This document shows positions 51,962 through 60,281 of a DNA stretch of 64,000 nucleotides, in pieces. The first letter of the stretch is position 1, and each line of letters starts with the position of its first letter. The notes below the pieces were generated by a model. It did not search any database. It had not been told where the DNA came from and saw only the letters and a program-made list of their open reading frames with translations. The position numbers and the translations under genes are program-made. The stretch comes from Pseudomonas salomonii (GTDB lineage: Bacteria > Pseudomonadota > Gammaproteobacteria > Pseudomonadales > Pseudomonadaceae). The DNA lies in contig NZ_FNOX01000011.1 of assembly GCF_900107155.1 (NCBI RefSeq), positions 124,001-188,000 on the forward strand, given 5' to 3'.

Positions 51962-52807
51962 ATGTCCGCTTCCCTTACAAGTCTGGGTTACGGCCTGGGT
52001 TTACGCAGTGAGTACTACCAGCAGATCCTTGAACAATCGCCGGCCGTGGATTGGTTCGAAGTGATCTCCGAGAATTATCTGGTCCAGGGCGGTAAAGCCT
52101 TGTATTACCTGGACGCGATAGCCGAGCGTTATCCCCTGGTGATGCACGGTGTGTCCTTGTCCATCGGCGGGCCGCATGCCCTCGATACCGATTACCTGAA
52201 ACAAATCAAACAGCTTGCCGAGCGCATTCAGCCTGCGTGGATCTCCGATCACCTGTGCTGGAGCCGTGGCAGTGCCCATCAGTTGCACGACTTGCTGCCG
52301 CTGCCTTACACCGAAGAAAGCCTTTACCACGTGGCCGGCCGCGTGCGCCAAGTGCAGGATGTGTTGCAACGCCCACTGGTGCTGGAAAACGTCTCCAGCT
52401 ATGTGCGCTCCAAGGCCGATGAGTTTACCGAGTGGGAATTCCTCAATGCCTTGGCTCATCTGACCGGGTGCCAGCTGCTGCTGGACGTGAACAACGTGTA
52501 TGTCAGCTCGCGCAACCACGGCTTTGATGCCTGGACCTTTATCCATAGTTTGCCGCCCGACAGTATCCGCCAGCTGCATCTGGCCGGGCATATGGACTAC
52601 GGCGACTATGTGGTCGATACCCATGACCATCCGGTGTGCGACCCGGTTTGGGCGCTTTATCAGCAGACACTTGAGCGCTTGGGGCCGGTGTCGACCTTGC
52701 TGGAACGCGATGACCATTTCCCGCCGTTCGAAGAACTGCTCACCGAGTTGAGCAAGGCCCGTGAATTGGGCGCGATCGCCTTGGCCCGGAGATCGTTATG
52801 CGCCTGA
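51962..52807 (+). CDS. bufB: DUF692 MNIO oxidase modifying the bufferin (BufB, MbnB-like)
   Basis: The 281-residue protein, starting MSASLTSLGYGLGLRSEYYQ, is a multinuclear non-heme iron oxidase of the DUF692/MbnB family, a TIM barrel with conserved His, Asp and Glu ligands (MHGVSLSIGG, SDHLCWS, LLDVNNVYVSSRNHGFD, LAGHMDYGDYVVDTHDHPV). It converts precursor cysteines to thiooxazole-type heterocycles in characterised relatives. The ATG at 51962 is chosen because the upstream frame overlaps the precursor gene. It overlaps bufC by 10 bases. Confidence 0.9.
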   Translation: MSASLTSLGYGLGLRSEYYQQILEQSPAVDWFEVISENYLVQGGKALYYLDAIAERYPLVMHGVSLSIGGPHALDTDYLKQIKQLAERIQPAWISDHLCWSRGSAHQLHDLLPLPYTEESLYHVAGRVRQVQDVLQRPLVLENVSSYVRSKADEFTEWEFLNALAHLTGCQLLLDVNNVYVSSRNHGFDAWTFIHSLPPDSIRQLHLAGHMDYGDYVVDTHDHPVCDPVWALYQQTLERLGPVSTLLERDDHFPPFEELLTELSKARELGAIALARRSLCA

Positions 52808-53586
52808 CCGATTGGCAGCTGGCCTTTGAGCAACACCTGTTATCTGAAAACTCAGCCGCCAACAGTGGTTTCGCCGCTACCTTGCTGGGCGGGCCGACCC
52901 TGGATGTGGACACGGGCCTGGCGATTTATCACAACGCCTACCTGTCGCGCTTGCAGGAGGTGCTGCGCCATGACTTCGGTGCCATTTGGTATTGGCTCGG
53001 CGATGATGAGTTCGCCTCACTCACACAAGCCTATTTGCGCCGTTATCCGTCCGCCCATTACAGCCTGCGTTGGCTGGGTGAGCGGTTCCCGGCGTTTATC
53101 GTCGAGCATCTGGTGGCTGAGCAGAGCGTGCCGCTGGCTGAGCTGGCGCGGTTGGAATGGGCGTTTACCCTGGCGTTTGATGCGCCGCAGGGTGAGCCGC
53201 TGGCCCTTGATGATATGGCGCAACTGGCGCCCGAAGAGTGGCCGGCGTTGCAGGTCACCCTGGCGCCGTCGGTGCAGCAGGTGCTGTGTCATTTCAATAC
53301 CGTGGCAATCTGGCGGGCGAGCAAGGATGAGTCGGAGTTTCCCGACAGTCATGCGCTGGAGCTGGCGCAGATTTGCCTGGTATGGCGCCACCACAACGTG
53401 TGCCATTACCGCAGCCTGGAGCCCGCTGAAGCCTGTGCCTTGGCGGGAATGGTGACCACCGGCTGGAATTTTTCAGAACTGTGCGAAGCGCTGGTAGTCA
53501 CTTATGCAGAGGGTGCACCACTGCAAGCAGTGACATGGCTGAAACAGTGGATCCAGGATGGGTTGCTCGAGCGCCGAGCCCCATAG
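52798..53586 (+). CDS. bufC: DUF2063 partner protein of the MNIO (BufC, MbnC-like)
   Basis: The 262-residue protein begins with a DUF2063 domain (MRLTDWQLAFEQHLLSENSA ... LAIYHNAYLSRLQEVLRHDFGAIWYWLGDDEF), previously labelled putative DNA-binding. In MNIO systems this family presents the precursor to the oxidase. It overlaps bufB and is followed by a weak hairpin and then cfa. The DoxX-type gene (bufD) and ECF sigma gene often seen in such clusters are absent here. Confidence 0.88.
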   Translation: MRLTDWQLAFEQHLLSENSAANSGFAATLLGGPTLDVDTGLAIYHNAYLSRLQEVLRHDFGAIWYWLGDDEFASLTQAYLRRYPSAHYSLRWLGERFPAFIVEHLVAEQSVPLAELARLEWAFTLAFDAPQGEPLALDDMAQLAPEEWPALQVTLAPSVQQVLCHFNTVAIWRASKDESEFPDSHALELAQICLVWRHHNVCHYRSLEPAEACALAGMVTTGWNFSELCEALVVTYAEGAPLQAVTWLKQWIQDGLLERRAP

Positions 53587-53590
53587 AAGA

Positions 53591-53611
53591 AGGCTATTAA
53601 ATCGATAGCCT
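53591..53611 (+). terminator. Weak hairpin after the buf genes
   Basis: A 7-base stem AGGCTAT / ATAGCCT with the loop TAAATCG lies 4 bases after bufC. The following sequence (CCTACTTTG) is only weakly T-rich, so termination efficiency is doubtful. Confidence 0.4.
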
Positions 53612-53674
53612 CCTACTTTGTCTTCGGATGGTCTACCCTCACTCCAGACGTCTGAAACAAGGGGGGGACTACTC

Positions 53675-54859
53675 ATGCTCGCGCAACTTCCACCGGCCTT
53701 ACAGAATCTTCAGCTACCGCTGCGTCTTCGACTCTGGGACGGCCATGAATTCAACTTGGGCCCCGAGCCCAGTGTGACCATCGTGGTGAAGGACCCCACG
53801 GTCGTGTCCAGGCTGACCCATCCAACGCTCGATGCTTTGGGCGAAGCCTTCGTCGAGGGCAAGTTGGAGCTGGAAGGCTCCATCTCCGAGGTTATCCGGG
53901 TATGTGACGAGTTGAGTCATGCCCTGATCGACGACGACGAGGGGAATCGTCCGGTGCGCTCGATCCACGACAAGGCCACTGACGCAGCGGCTATTTCCTA
54001 CCATTACGACCTGTCCAACGAGTTCTACCAGCTATGGCTGGACCAGGACATGGCGTATTCCTGCGGTTATTTCGAAACCGGCAGCGAATCCATCGACCAG
54101 GCCCAACAAGACAAATTTCGCCATCTGTGCCGCAAATTGCGGCTGCAGCCGGGTGAGTATTTGCTCGACGTTGGCTGTGGTTGGGGCGGGCTGGCGCGGT
54201 TTGCGGCGCGTGAGTTTGGGGTCAAAGTGTTTGGCATTACCCTGAGCAAGGAACAGCTGGCGCTGGCTCGGGAGCGGGTTAAAGCTGAAGGGCTGCAAGA
54301 TCAGGTCGACCTGCAACTGCTCGACTATCGCGACCTGCCGCAAGACGGTCGTTTCGACAAAGTCGTCAGCGTGGGGATGTTCGAACACGTCGGCCACGCC
54401 AACCTGGCGGAGTATTGCAAGACGCTGTTTGGCGCGGTGCGCGAAGGCGGGCTGGTGATGAACCATGGCATTACCGCCAAGCACACCGATGGCCGACCCG
54501 TGGGCCGTGGCGCCGGCGAGTTTATCGAGCGTTATGTCTTCCCCAACGGCGAGCTGCCGCACCTGGCGATGATGACCGCCGAAATCAGTGAAGTCGGGCT
54601 GGAAGTGGTCGACGTCGAAAGCCTGCGCCTGCACTACGCGCGCACCTTGGATCATTGGAGCGAGCGCCTGGAAGACAACCTCGAAGCGGCGGCGAAGATG
54701 GTGCCGGAGCAGGCACTGCGGATCTGGCGGTTATACCTGGCCGGTTGCGCGTATGCGTTTGCGCGGGGCTGGATCAATTTGCACCAGATATTGGCGGTGA
54801 AACCCCATGCCGACGGCAGCCATGAATTGCCGTGGACGCGGGAAGATATCTACCGCTGA
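53675..54859 (+). CDS. cfa: Cyclopropane-fatty-acyl-phospholipid synthase
   Basis: Cfa adds a methylene bridge from SAM to unsaturated acyl chains in membrane lipids, mainly in stationary phase. The 394-residue protein starts MLAQLPPALQNLQLPLRLRL; the start has a G-rich ribosome-binding site (GGGGGGGA) about 7 bases upstream. The N-terminal domain is followed by the SAM-binding loop LLDVGCGWGGLARFAA and FEHVGHANLAEY. The longer reading frame from 53618 is untypical. A REPIN and the cls gene follow. Confidence 0.95.
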   Translation: MLAQLPPALQNLQLPLRLRLWDGHEFNLGPEPSVTIVVKDPTVVSRLTHPTLDALGEAFVEGKLELEGSISEVIRVCDELSHALIDDDEGNRPVRSIHDKATDAAAISYHYDLSNEFYQLWLDQDMAYSCGYFETGSESIDQAQQDKFRHLCRKLRLQPGEYLLDVGCGWGGLARFAAREFGVKVFGITLSKEQLALARERVKAEGLQDQVDLQLLDYRDLPQDGRFDKVVSVGMFEHVGHANLAEYCKTLFGAVREGGLVMNHGITAKHTDGRPVGRGAGEFIERYVFPNGELPHLAMMTAEISEVGLEVVDVESLRLHYARTLDHWSERLEDNLEAAAKMVPEQALRIWRLYLAGCAYAFARGWINLHQILAVKPHADGSHELPWTREDIYR

Positions 54860-54887
54860 AACTCGGTTATAAAAGTGCTGAAGATCT

Positions 54888-54982
54888 AAATGTGGGAGCG
54901 GGCTTGCTCGCGAATGCGGTGGATCAGCCAATTAATTTGGTTCTGACACTCCGCATTCGCGAGCAAGCCCGCTCCCACATTT
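54888..54982. repeat. REPIN between cfa and cls (convergent)
   Basis: A perfect 32-base inverted repeat (54888-54919 and 54951-54982, left arm starting AAATGTGGGAGCGGGCTTGC) encloses a 31-base spacer. It is the longest perfect REPIN arm pair in the window and separates two convergent lipid genes. Confidence 0.88.
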
Positions 54983-54995
54983 GTTCTGTGCTGTA

Positions 54996-56435
54996 TCAAA
55001 GAATGGGTGAGATAAGCCGCGCCACCCGCATGCCCAGTTGTTGCAGGCGCCGAGTCTCGCGACTTTCTTCCTGGCTGACTTCATGGGCCAGGGCGAAGTC
55101 ATCCAGCAACATCTGCTCCACCTCGCTGGCAAACGCCTCGTCCACCGTCAGCAGCATCACTTCAAAATTCAGCCGGAACGAACGGTTGTCCATGTTCGCG
55201 CTGCCGATGGCGCTGATTTCGCTGTCCACCAACACGACTTTTTGATGCAGAAAGCCTGGCTTGTAGCGGAATACCCGCACGCCGGCGCGTACCGCTTCGA
55301 TCGCGTAAAGGCTGGACGCGGCGTAGACGATGCGATGGTCGGGGCGCGACGGCAGCAGCAAGCGCACGTCAACGCCGCGCAGCACGGCCAGGCGCAAGGC
55401 CGAGAACACGGCTTCATCGGGGACGAAATACGGGCTGGTGATCCACACGCGTTCGGTCGCCGCATGAATGGCTTCGACAAAAAACAGCGAGCAGGTTTCG
55501 TACGGATCGGCCGGGCCGCTGGCGAGCAATTGGCAGAGCACGCCGTCTTCGGGGTAAGTGTCCGGCAAAATCAGTGGCGGCAGCTCGCGCGCCGCCCAGA
55601 ACCAGTCTTCGGCAAATGACTCCTGCAGGCACGCCACCACCGGGCCTGTGACCTGCACATGGGTGTCGCGCCAGGGTGCCAGTGGCGGCTTTTTGCCCAG
55701 GTATTCATCACCGACGTTGTGCCCGCCGACAAAGCCGGTAATGCCGTCCACCACCACGATTTTGCGATGGTTGCGAAAGTTGACCTGGAAACGGTTAAGC
55801 CAGCCGCTGCGGGTGGCGAACGCTTTGACTTTGACCCCGGCGTCGCGCAGCGATTGCACGTAACGGTGGGGCAGGGCGTGGCTGCCGATGCGGTCGTAGA
55901 GCACGTGAATGTCTACACCTTCGGCAGCTTTTTCCTTCAACAGCGCATGCAGCTGTCTGCCAAGCTCGTCGTCATGAATGATGAAAAACTGAAACAGCAC
56001 TGCAGTTTTGGCGTTGCGAATGGCGTCGAAAATCGCGCTGAATGTGGCTTCACCATTGATCAGCAACCGCACTTCATTATTGGCCAGGCACGGCATGCGC
56101 CCCAGTTTGGGCATGGCGCGCAAGGAGCCGTAGGCGCTGGAGTTGCGCGCGGCCAGGGCTTCTTCGACCCATGGGCGCCAGTTCAGCTCGGTGATGGCGG
56201 TGTGCATTTCCTGGTTGGCCTGGCGACGGGCCTGGATGTACGCATCGAAGGTGCTGCGGCCGAAGATCAGGTACGGGATCAGCGTCAGGTAAGGCATGAA
56301 CATCAGCGACAGGGCCCAGGCGATCGAGCCTTGGGCGGTCCTGACCGTCAGTACCGCGTGGATCGCCGCCAGCGTCCCGAGAAAGTGCAGCGTGGCAATG
56401 AAGTAGGCGAGCAGGTGCGGGCCAAAAAAATCCAT
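54996..56435 (-). CDS. cls: Cardiolipin synthase
   Basis: The 479-residue membrane enzyme joins two phosphatidylglycerols to form cardiolipin. Two N-terminal membrane segments (LLAYFIATLHFLGTLAAIHAVL; IAWALSLMFMPYLTLIPYLIFG) are followed by two phospholipase-D HKD motifs: NHRKIVVVDGITGFVGGHN and LHQKVVLVDSEISAIGSAN. The start at 56435 (MDFFGPHLLAYF) gives the family length; ATG at 56444 is an alternative with GGAG too close. It converges on cfa across a REPIN. Confidence 0.95.
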   Translation of the reverse strand: MDFFGPHLLAYFIATLHFLGTLAAIHAVLTVRTAQGSIAWALSLMFMPYLTLIPYLIFGRSTFDAYIQARRQANQEMHTAITELNWRPWVEEALAARNSSAYGSLRAMPKLGRMPCLANNEVRLLINGEATFSAIFDAIRNAKTAVLFQFFIIHDDELGRQLHALLKEKAAEGVDIHVLYDRIGSHALPHRYVQSLRDAGVKVKAFATRSGWLNRFQVNFRNHRKIVVVDGITGFVGGHNVGDEYLGKKPPLAPWRDTHVQVTGPVVACLQESFAEDWFWAARELPPLILPDTYPEDGVLCQLLASGPADPYETCSLFFVEAIHAATERVWITSPYFVPDEAVFSALRLAVLRGVDVRLLLPSRPDHRIVYAASSLYAIEAVRAGVRVFRYKPGFLHQKVVLVDSEISAIGSANMDNRSFRLNFEVMLLTVDEAFASEVEQMLLDDFALAHEVSQEESRETRRLQQLGMRVARLISPIL

Positions 56436-56565
56436 GAACGACATGACTCCAGGCAATCGAGTGCCTAACAGACCATGTTCCACAGCGAATGTCGCTATTT
56501 TATTTGCCGTGCAACACTGGCGGCTTTGCGGCGTCTAACGCCCACAATTACCCAGGAGTTACCCG

Positions 56566-57087
56566 ATGAATGCTCGTCTGCTTGGTTTGGCCATGGTTGT
56601 TGGACTGACGCTGCCCGTGGCGGCTCAGGCGCAGATGCTGGCGCCGGGCTTGTGGGAATTGACCACCAGCAATATGAAAGTCGATAACCAGGACTTGCCG
56701 GACTTGTCGCTGATCCTCGGTCAGCTCAAGCAACAGATGACCCCGGAGCAGCGTGCGATGCTGGAAAAACAGGGCATCACCATGGCCGGTAAAGGCGTGC
56801 AGGTATGCCTGACGCCTGCCCAGGTCGCCTCCGACTCGATCCCGCTGACCGACCCGCAATCGGGCTGCAAGCAGGAAGTGACCGACAAGACCGGCAACCA
56901 ATGGAAATTCCGTTTCAGCTGCCCGAAAGCCCAGGGCACTGGCGTTGCAACCTTCCAGAGCCAGCAGGAATTCACTACCAGGGTAAACGGTACTTTCAAT
57001 GCCACGGGCGTCCAGCAGAAGGGCAGCCTGGACACCCACGCCCAGTGGTTGGGTAACGATTGCGGTACGGTAAAACCCCGCGCCTAA
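56566..57087 (+). CDS. DUF3617 family periplasmic protein
   Basis: The 173-residue protein has a signal peptide (MNARLLGLAMVVGLTLPVAA, cleaved about residue 22) and a DUF3617 domain (LAPGLWELTTSNMKVDNQDL ... VQVCLTPAQVASDSIPL ... GCKQEVTDKTGNQWKFRFSC) with four Cys likely forming disulfides. Its function is unknown. It is a single gene whose 3' end overlaps the convergent pyrQ by 4 bases. Confidence 0.85.
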   Translation: MNARLLGLAMVVGLTLPVAAQAQMLAPGLWELTTSNMKVDNQDLPDLSLILGQLKQQMTPEQRAMLEKQGITMAGKGVQVCLTPAQVASDSIPLTDPQSGCKQEVTDKTGNQWKFRFSCPKAQGTGVATFQSQQEFTTRVNGTFNATGVQQKGSLDTHAQWLGNDCGTVKPRA

Positions 57088-58421
57088 CGCAAAAAATGCA
57101 GGGGCAAGCCCTGGCAGCTGTCGACCACCTGGCCGTTGTGCCACGCCAGGTGGCCGGACACCAGCGTGGTGCTCACGCTGTGGCGAAAGCTGCGTTCGGC
57201 GAACGGTGTCCAGCCGCAGCGGGCGAGGATCGGCTGGCTACTGACGGGTTTACCTTCAGGCTCGGGTTTGATCAGCACCAAGTCGGCCCAATAACCTTCG
57301 CGCAAGTAACCACGGTCCGGGATGGCGAATAAATCGGCCACCCGGTGACTGGTTTTTGCCACCAGCGTGGTCAGGGGCAAATGCCCGTCCATGACCAATT
57401 CCAATAACGCCGGCAACGCGTGCTGCACCAGCGGCAACCCGGACGGCGCTTCACGGTAGCCCAACTGTTTTTGCGCCCAGGTATGCGGCGCATGGTCGGT
57501 GCCGATCACATCCAGACGATCACTCAACAAGGCCAGGCGCAACGCGTCGCGGTCGGCGCGGCTCTTGATCGCCGGGTTGCATTTGATCTGGTGGCCGAGG
57601 CGATGATAATCACGGTCATCGAACAGCAGGTGGTGCAGGCAGACTTCGGCGGTGATGTGCTTTTCGGCCAAAGGCTTGTCTTCGAACAATGCCAGTTCGC
57701 GGGCGCTGGTCAGGTGCAGCACATGCAGGCGCGTGCCATGGCGCTTGGCCAATTCCACGGCAAAGGACGACGAGCGATAACAGGCTTCGGCATCGCGGAT
57801 CAGCGGGTGGGCGACGGCAGGAATCTGTTCGCCGAAACGCTCGCGCAGGCGTTGCTCGTTGGCCAGGATGCTCGGCGTGTGTTCGCAGTGGGCCAGCAGG
57901 AGGGTCGGCACTTGCGCAAACAGCCGCTCCAGAATCCGTGGGTCGTCCACCAGCATATTGCCGGTGGAGGCGCCCATAAACACTTTAACCCCGGCCACTT
58001 CACGCGGGTCGAGGGCGGCAACCACGTCGAGGTTGTCGTTGCTCACGCCGAAGTGAAAGCCGTAGTTGGCCACCGAGTGCAACGCGGCGCGGCGCTTTTT
58101 ATCGGCCAGTGCTTCGAGGTTCAGCGTGGCCGGGCTGGTGTTGGGCATGTCCATGAAGCTGGTAATGCCACCGGCCACCGCCGCGCGGGATTCGCTGTAG
58201 AAACTGCCTTTGTCCGGCGCGCCGGGTTCGCGAAAGTGCACCTGGTCGTCGATCATGCCCGGCAGCAGCCATTGGCCTTGGGCGTCGATCTCCACAGGCT
58301 CGTTGTAGCCTTCAAGGCTGGCGGCAATCTTCTCGATGCGGCCATTGGCGATCAGCACATCGGCGTCGAATTCCTGGCCTTCATTGACCAGGCGGGCGTT
58401 GCGGATCAGCAGACGGCTCAT
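57084..58421 (-). CDS. pyrQ: Dihydroorotase-like protein of the zinc-starvation operon (PyrQ)
   Basis: The 445-residue amidohydrolase is a paralogue of dihydroorotase (pyrimidine synthesis). The usual metal-binding HxH is QxH here (MIDDQVHFREPG), while the carboxylated Lys (GVKVFMGAST), later His residues (AHCEHT, HVLHLTS) and the Asp (GTDHAPH) are kept. In P. aeruginosa the corresponding gene (PA5541) is zinc-starvation induced and thought to replace zinc-dependent PyrC. It is the last gene of the folE2-znu operon, and the gamma-carbonic anhydrase gene lies 3 bases upstream. Confidence 0.92.
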   Translation of the reverse strand: MSRLLIRNARLVNEGQEFDADVLIANGRIEKIAASLEGYNEPVEIDAQGQWLLPGMIDDQVHFREPGAPDKGSFYSESRAAVAGGITSFMDMPNTSPATLNLEALADKKRRAALHSVANYGFHFGVSNDNLDVVAALDPREVAGVKVFMGASTGNMLVDDPRILERLFAQVPTLLLAHCEHTPSILANEQRLRERFGEQIPAVAHPLIRDAEACYRSSSFAVELAKRHGTRLHVLHLTSARELALFEDKPLAEKHITAEVCLHHLLFDDRDYHRLGHQIKCNPAIKSRADRDALRLALLSDRLDVIGTDHAPHTWAQKQLGYREAPSGLPLVQHALPALLELVMDGHLPLTTLVAKTSHRVADLFAIPDRGYLREGYWADLVLIKPEPEGKPVSSQPILARCGWTPFAERSFRHSVSTTLVSGHLAWHNGQVVDSCQGLPLHFLR

Positions 58422-58424
58422 GGT

Positions 58425-58985
58425 TCAGAACTCGTTTTGCAGGGCTTTGTAACCACGTACCAGGTCGACGTTGGTACGCGCGACGTCTTCGGAAAATTCC
58501 GAGGCGCTGACGCTCACCGGCGGGAATTGCGACAAGTCGGTATTGGGGCCGATGCGGGTGGTGGAGGGCACGTAGAAGGCGGCGGGCAAGTCGCGCCCAT
58601 CGACCACCGAGTTGTGGCGCACCACGCAGCCGTCGCCGACGGCGCAGTTGAACAGCACGCTGTTGAAACCGATAAAAACGCGGTCGCCGACAGTGCATGG
58701 GCCGTGGACGATGGAGCGGTGCGCGATAGACGTGAACTCTCCAATCGTCACCGCCGCACCGGATTTGGAGTGGATCACCACGCCGTCCTGGATGTTGGAG
58801 TTGGCGCCGATGGTGATCGGGTCCATGTCGCCGGTGGCGTCGACTTCGTCGGCGCGGATCACGGCGTAGGGGCCGACGAACACGTTCTCGCCAATGATGA
58901 CCTTGCCGCAGATGATCGCGGTCTTGTCGACGTAGGCCGACTCGGCAATCACCGGCAAGTCGCCGGAAGGGTTCTTGCGAATCAT
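58425..58985 (-). CDS. Gamma-carbonic anhydrase family protein
   Basis: The 186-residue protein is a left-handed beta-helix of hexapeptide repeats (ICGKVIIGENVFVGPYAVIRADE ... ITIGANSNIQDGVVIHSK ... IAHRSIVHGPCTVGDRVFIG) with metal-ligand His residues in VIHSK, AHRS and VHGP. Gamma-class carbonic anhydrases can use iron or cobalt, which would spare zinc. It is located in the zinc-starvation operon, as in P. aeruginosa PA5540. Actual carbonic-anhydrase activity is inferred. The start overlaps hisI2 by 4 bases. Confidence 0.9.
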   Translation of the reverse strand: MIRKNPSGDLPVIAESAYVDKTAIICGKVIIGENVFVGPYAVIRADEVDATGDMDPITIGANSNIQDGVVIHSKSGAAVTIGEFTSIAHRSIVHGPCTVGDRVFIGFNSVLFNCAVGDGCVVRHNSVVDGRDLPAAFYVPSTTRIGPNTDLSQFPPVSVSASEFSEDVARTNVDLVRGYKALQNEF

Positions 58986-59395
58986 GCAACAGGCTCCGTA
59001 ATAATGTGAACGTGATCGCCATCTATGGCGTTGTAGAAACAGGTCGGCCGCCCGGTGTGGCAGGCCGGGCCTTGCTGGTCGACGATCAGCAGCACGGCGT
59101 CGCCATCACAATCCAGGCGCGCCTCGATCAACTGTTGCCAGTGGCCGGAGCTTTCGCCTTTGCGCCACAGTTGCTGGCGCGAGCGTGACCAGTAGCAGAC
59201 GTGCCCAGTGGCCAGGGTTTCGCTGAGCGCCTGGCGATTCATCCAGGCCAGCATCAGCACAACGCCGCTGCCGTGTTGCTGGGCGATGGCGGCAATCAGG
59301 CCATCGCTGTTCCACGGCAGCGCGTCGAGTACGGGTTCGAGTGGAAAGCGGCTGCCCAGGGCAGCCTCTTCCAGGTCGAGCATGCTCAGGGTCAT
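58982..59395 (-). CDS. hisI: Second phosphoribosyl-AMP cyclohydrolase (HisI paralogue) in the zinc operon
   Basis: The 137-residue protein (MTLSMLDLEEAALGSRFPLE...) has the HisI motifs MLAWMNRQAL, ARLDCDGDAVLLIVDQQGPA and CHTGRPTCFYN, so the three Cys zinc ligands of the enzyme are kept. HisI catalyses a step of histidine synthesis. The start at 59395 overlaps the znuA stop (ATGA), indicating coupling. A second copy under zinc control suggests a back-up enzyme with higher metal affinity or a different metal; this is inference. A housekeeping hisI should exist elsewhere. Confidence 0.88.
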   Translation of the reverse strand: MTLSMLDLEEAALGSRFPLEPVLDALPWNSDGLIAAIAQQHGSGVVLMLAWMNRQALSETLATGHVCYWSRSRQQLWRKGESSGHWQQLIEARLDCDGDAVLLIVDQQGPACHTGRPTCFYNAIDGDHVHIITEPVA

Positions 59396-60270
59396 GGCTT
59401 GCTCAGGGCGGCGCACAAGGTGTTGAGGTTGTACTCGAACAGCCCGGTGAAGGTGCTCGCCGGGCCTTCGGCGGCGAGGGCGTCGGAGTACAGCGTGCCG
59501 CCGATCTGCGCGCCGCTTTCGTCAGCGATCTGCTTGAGCAGGCGCGAGTCCTTGATGTTTTCCATGAACACGGCTTTGACCTTGTCCTTGCGGATCTGGG
59601 TGATCAGCGCAGCGACTTCAGCGGCCGAAGGTTCGCGTTCGGTCGACAGGCCTTGTGGCGCCAGGAACTGGATGCCATAGGCCTGGCCCAGGTAACCGAA
59701 GGCGTCATGGGAGGTGACGATGCGGCGGTTGCCGGCCGGCAGCGCGCCGAACTTGGTCTTGGCTTCGGCCAGCAAGCGGTAGATTTCTTTCAGGTAGGTC
59801 TGGCTGTTACGCAGATAGTCAGCCTTGTTGGCCGGGTCGGCTGCCACCAGTGCCTTGGTGATGTTGTTTACATAGATTTCGGCGTTGGCCAGGTTGTGCC
59901 AGGCGTGCGGGTCCGGAATGGTTTCGCCGTCTTCTTCCATGGTGTGGGAAATCACGCCTTTGCTGGCGGTGACCACGGTGGCCTTGGTTTCGGTGCTGGT
60001 AACCAGGCGGTCCAGCCAGGGTTCGAAGCCCAGGCCGTTCTTGATGATGACCTTGGCCTTGAGCAGCGCCTTGGCATCGTCCGGCGTCGGCTCATAGGTG
60101 TGGGCGTCGGAGTCGGGGCCGACCATGTTGCTGATCTGGATGTGGTCGCCACCGATCTGGTGGGTGATGTCATCGAGAATGCTGAAGCTGGTGACCACTT
60201 GGAGTTTGTCGGCGGCCTGGGCCATCGACAAGGGCAGCAGAAGACTGAACAGCACGAGTAAAGCGCGCAT
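59392..60270 (-). CDS. znuA: Zinc ABC transporter substrate-binding protein
   Basis: The 292-residue periplasmic binding protein has a signal peptide (MRALLVLFSLLLPLSMAQA). Metal-ligand His residues appear in DAHTYEPTP, DPHAWHN and TSHDAFGYL, with a C-terminal Asp in YSDAL. The His-rich loop of E. coli ZnuA is reduced to a short acidic stretch (HTMEEDGETIPDPHAW). The start at 60270 has GAGG 9 bases upstream; the longer frame overlaps znuB and has no signal peptide. It lies in an operon with znuB and znuC. Confidence 0.93.
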   Translation of the reverse strand: MRALLVLFSLLLPLSMAQAADKLQVVTSFSILDDITHQIGGDHIQISNMVGPDSDAHTYEPTPDDAKALLKAKVIIKNGLGFEPWLDRLVTSTETKATVVTASKGVISHTMEEDGETIPDPHAWHNLANAEIYVNNITKALVAADPANKADYLRNSQTYLKEIYRLLAEAKTKFGALPAGNRRIVTSHDAFGYLGQAYGIQFLAPQGLSTEREPSAAEVAALITQIRKDKVKAVFMENIKDSRLLKQIADESGAQIGGTLYSDALAAEGPASTFTGLFEYNLNTLCAALSKP

Positions 60271-60281
60271 CGGGAAACACC

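Noticed and set aside
56476..56483. TGTTCCAC, a perfect parS half-site upstream of the DUF3617 gene
   Set aside because: The other half (AGCGAATG) does not match, so it is not a ParB site.
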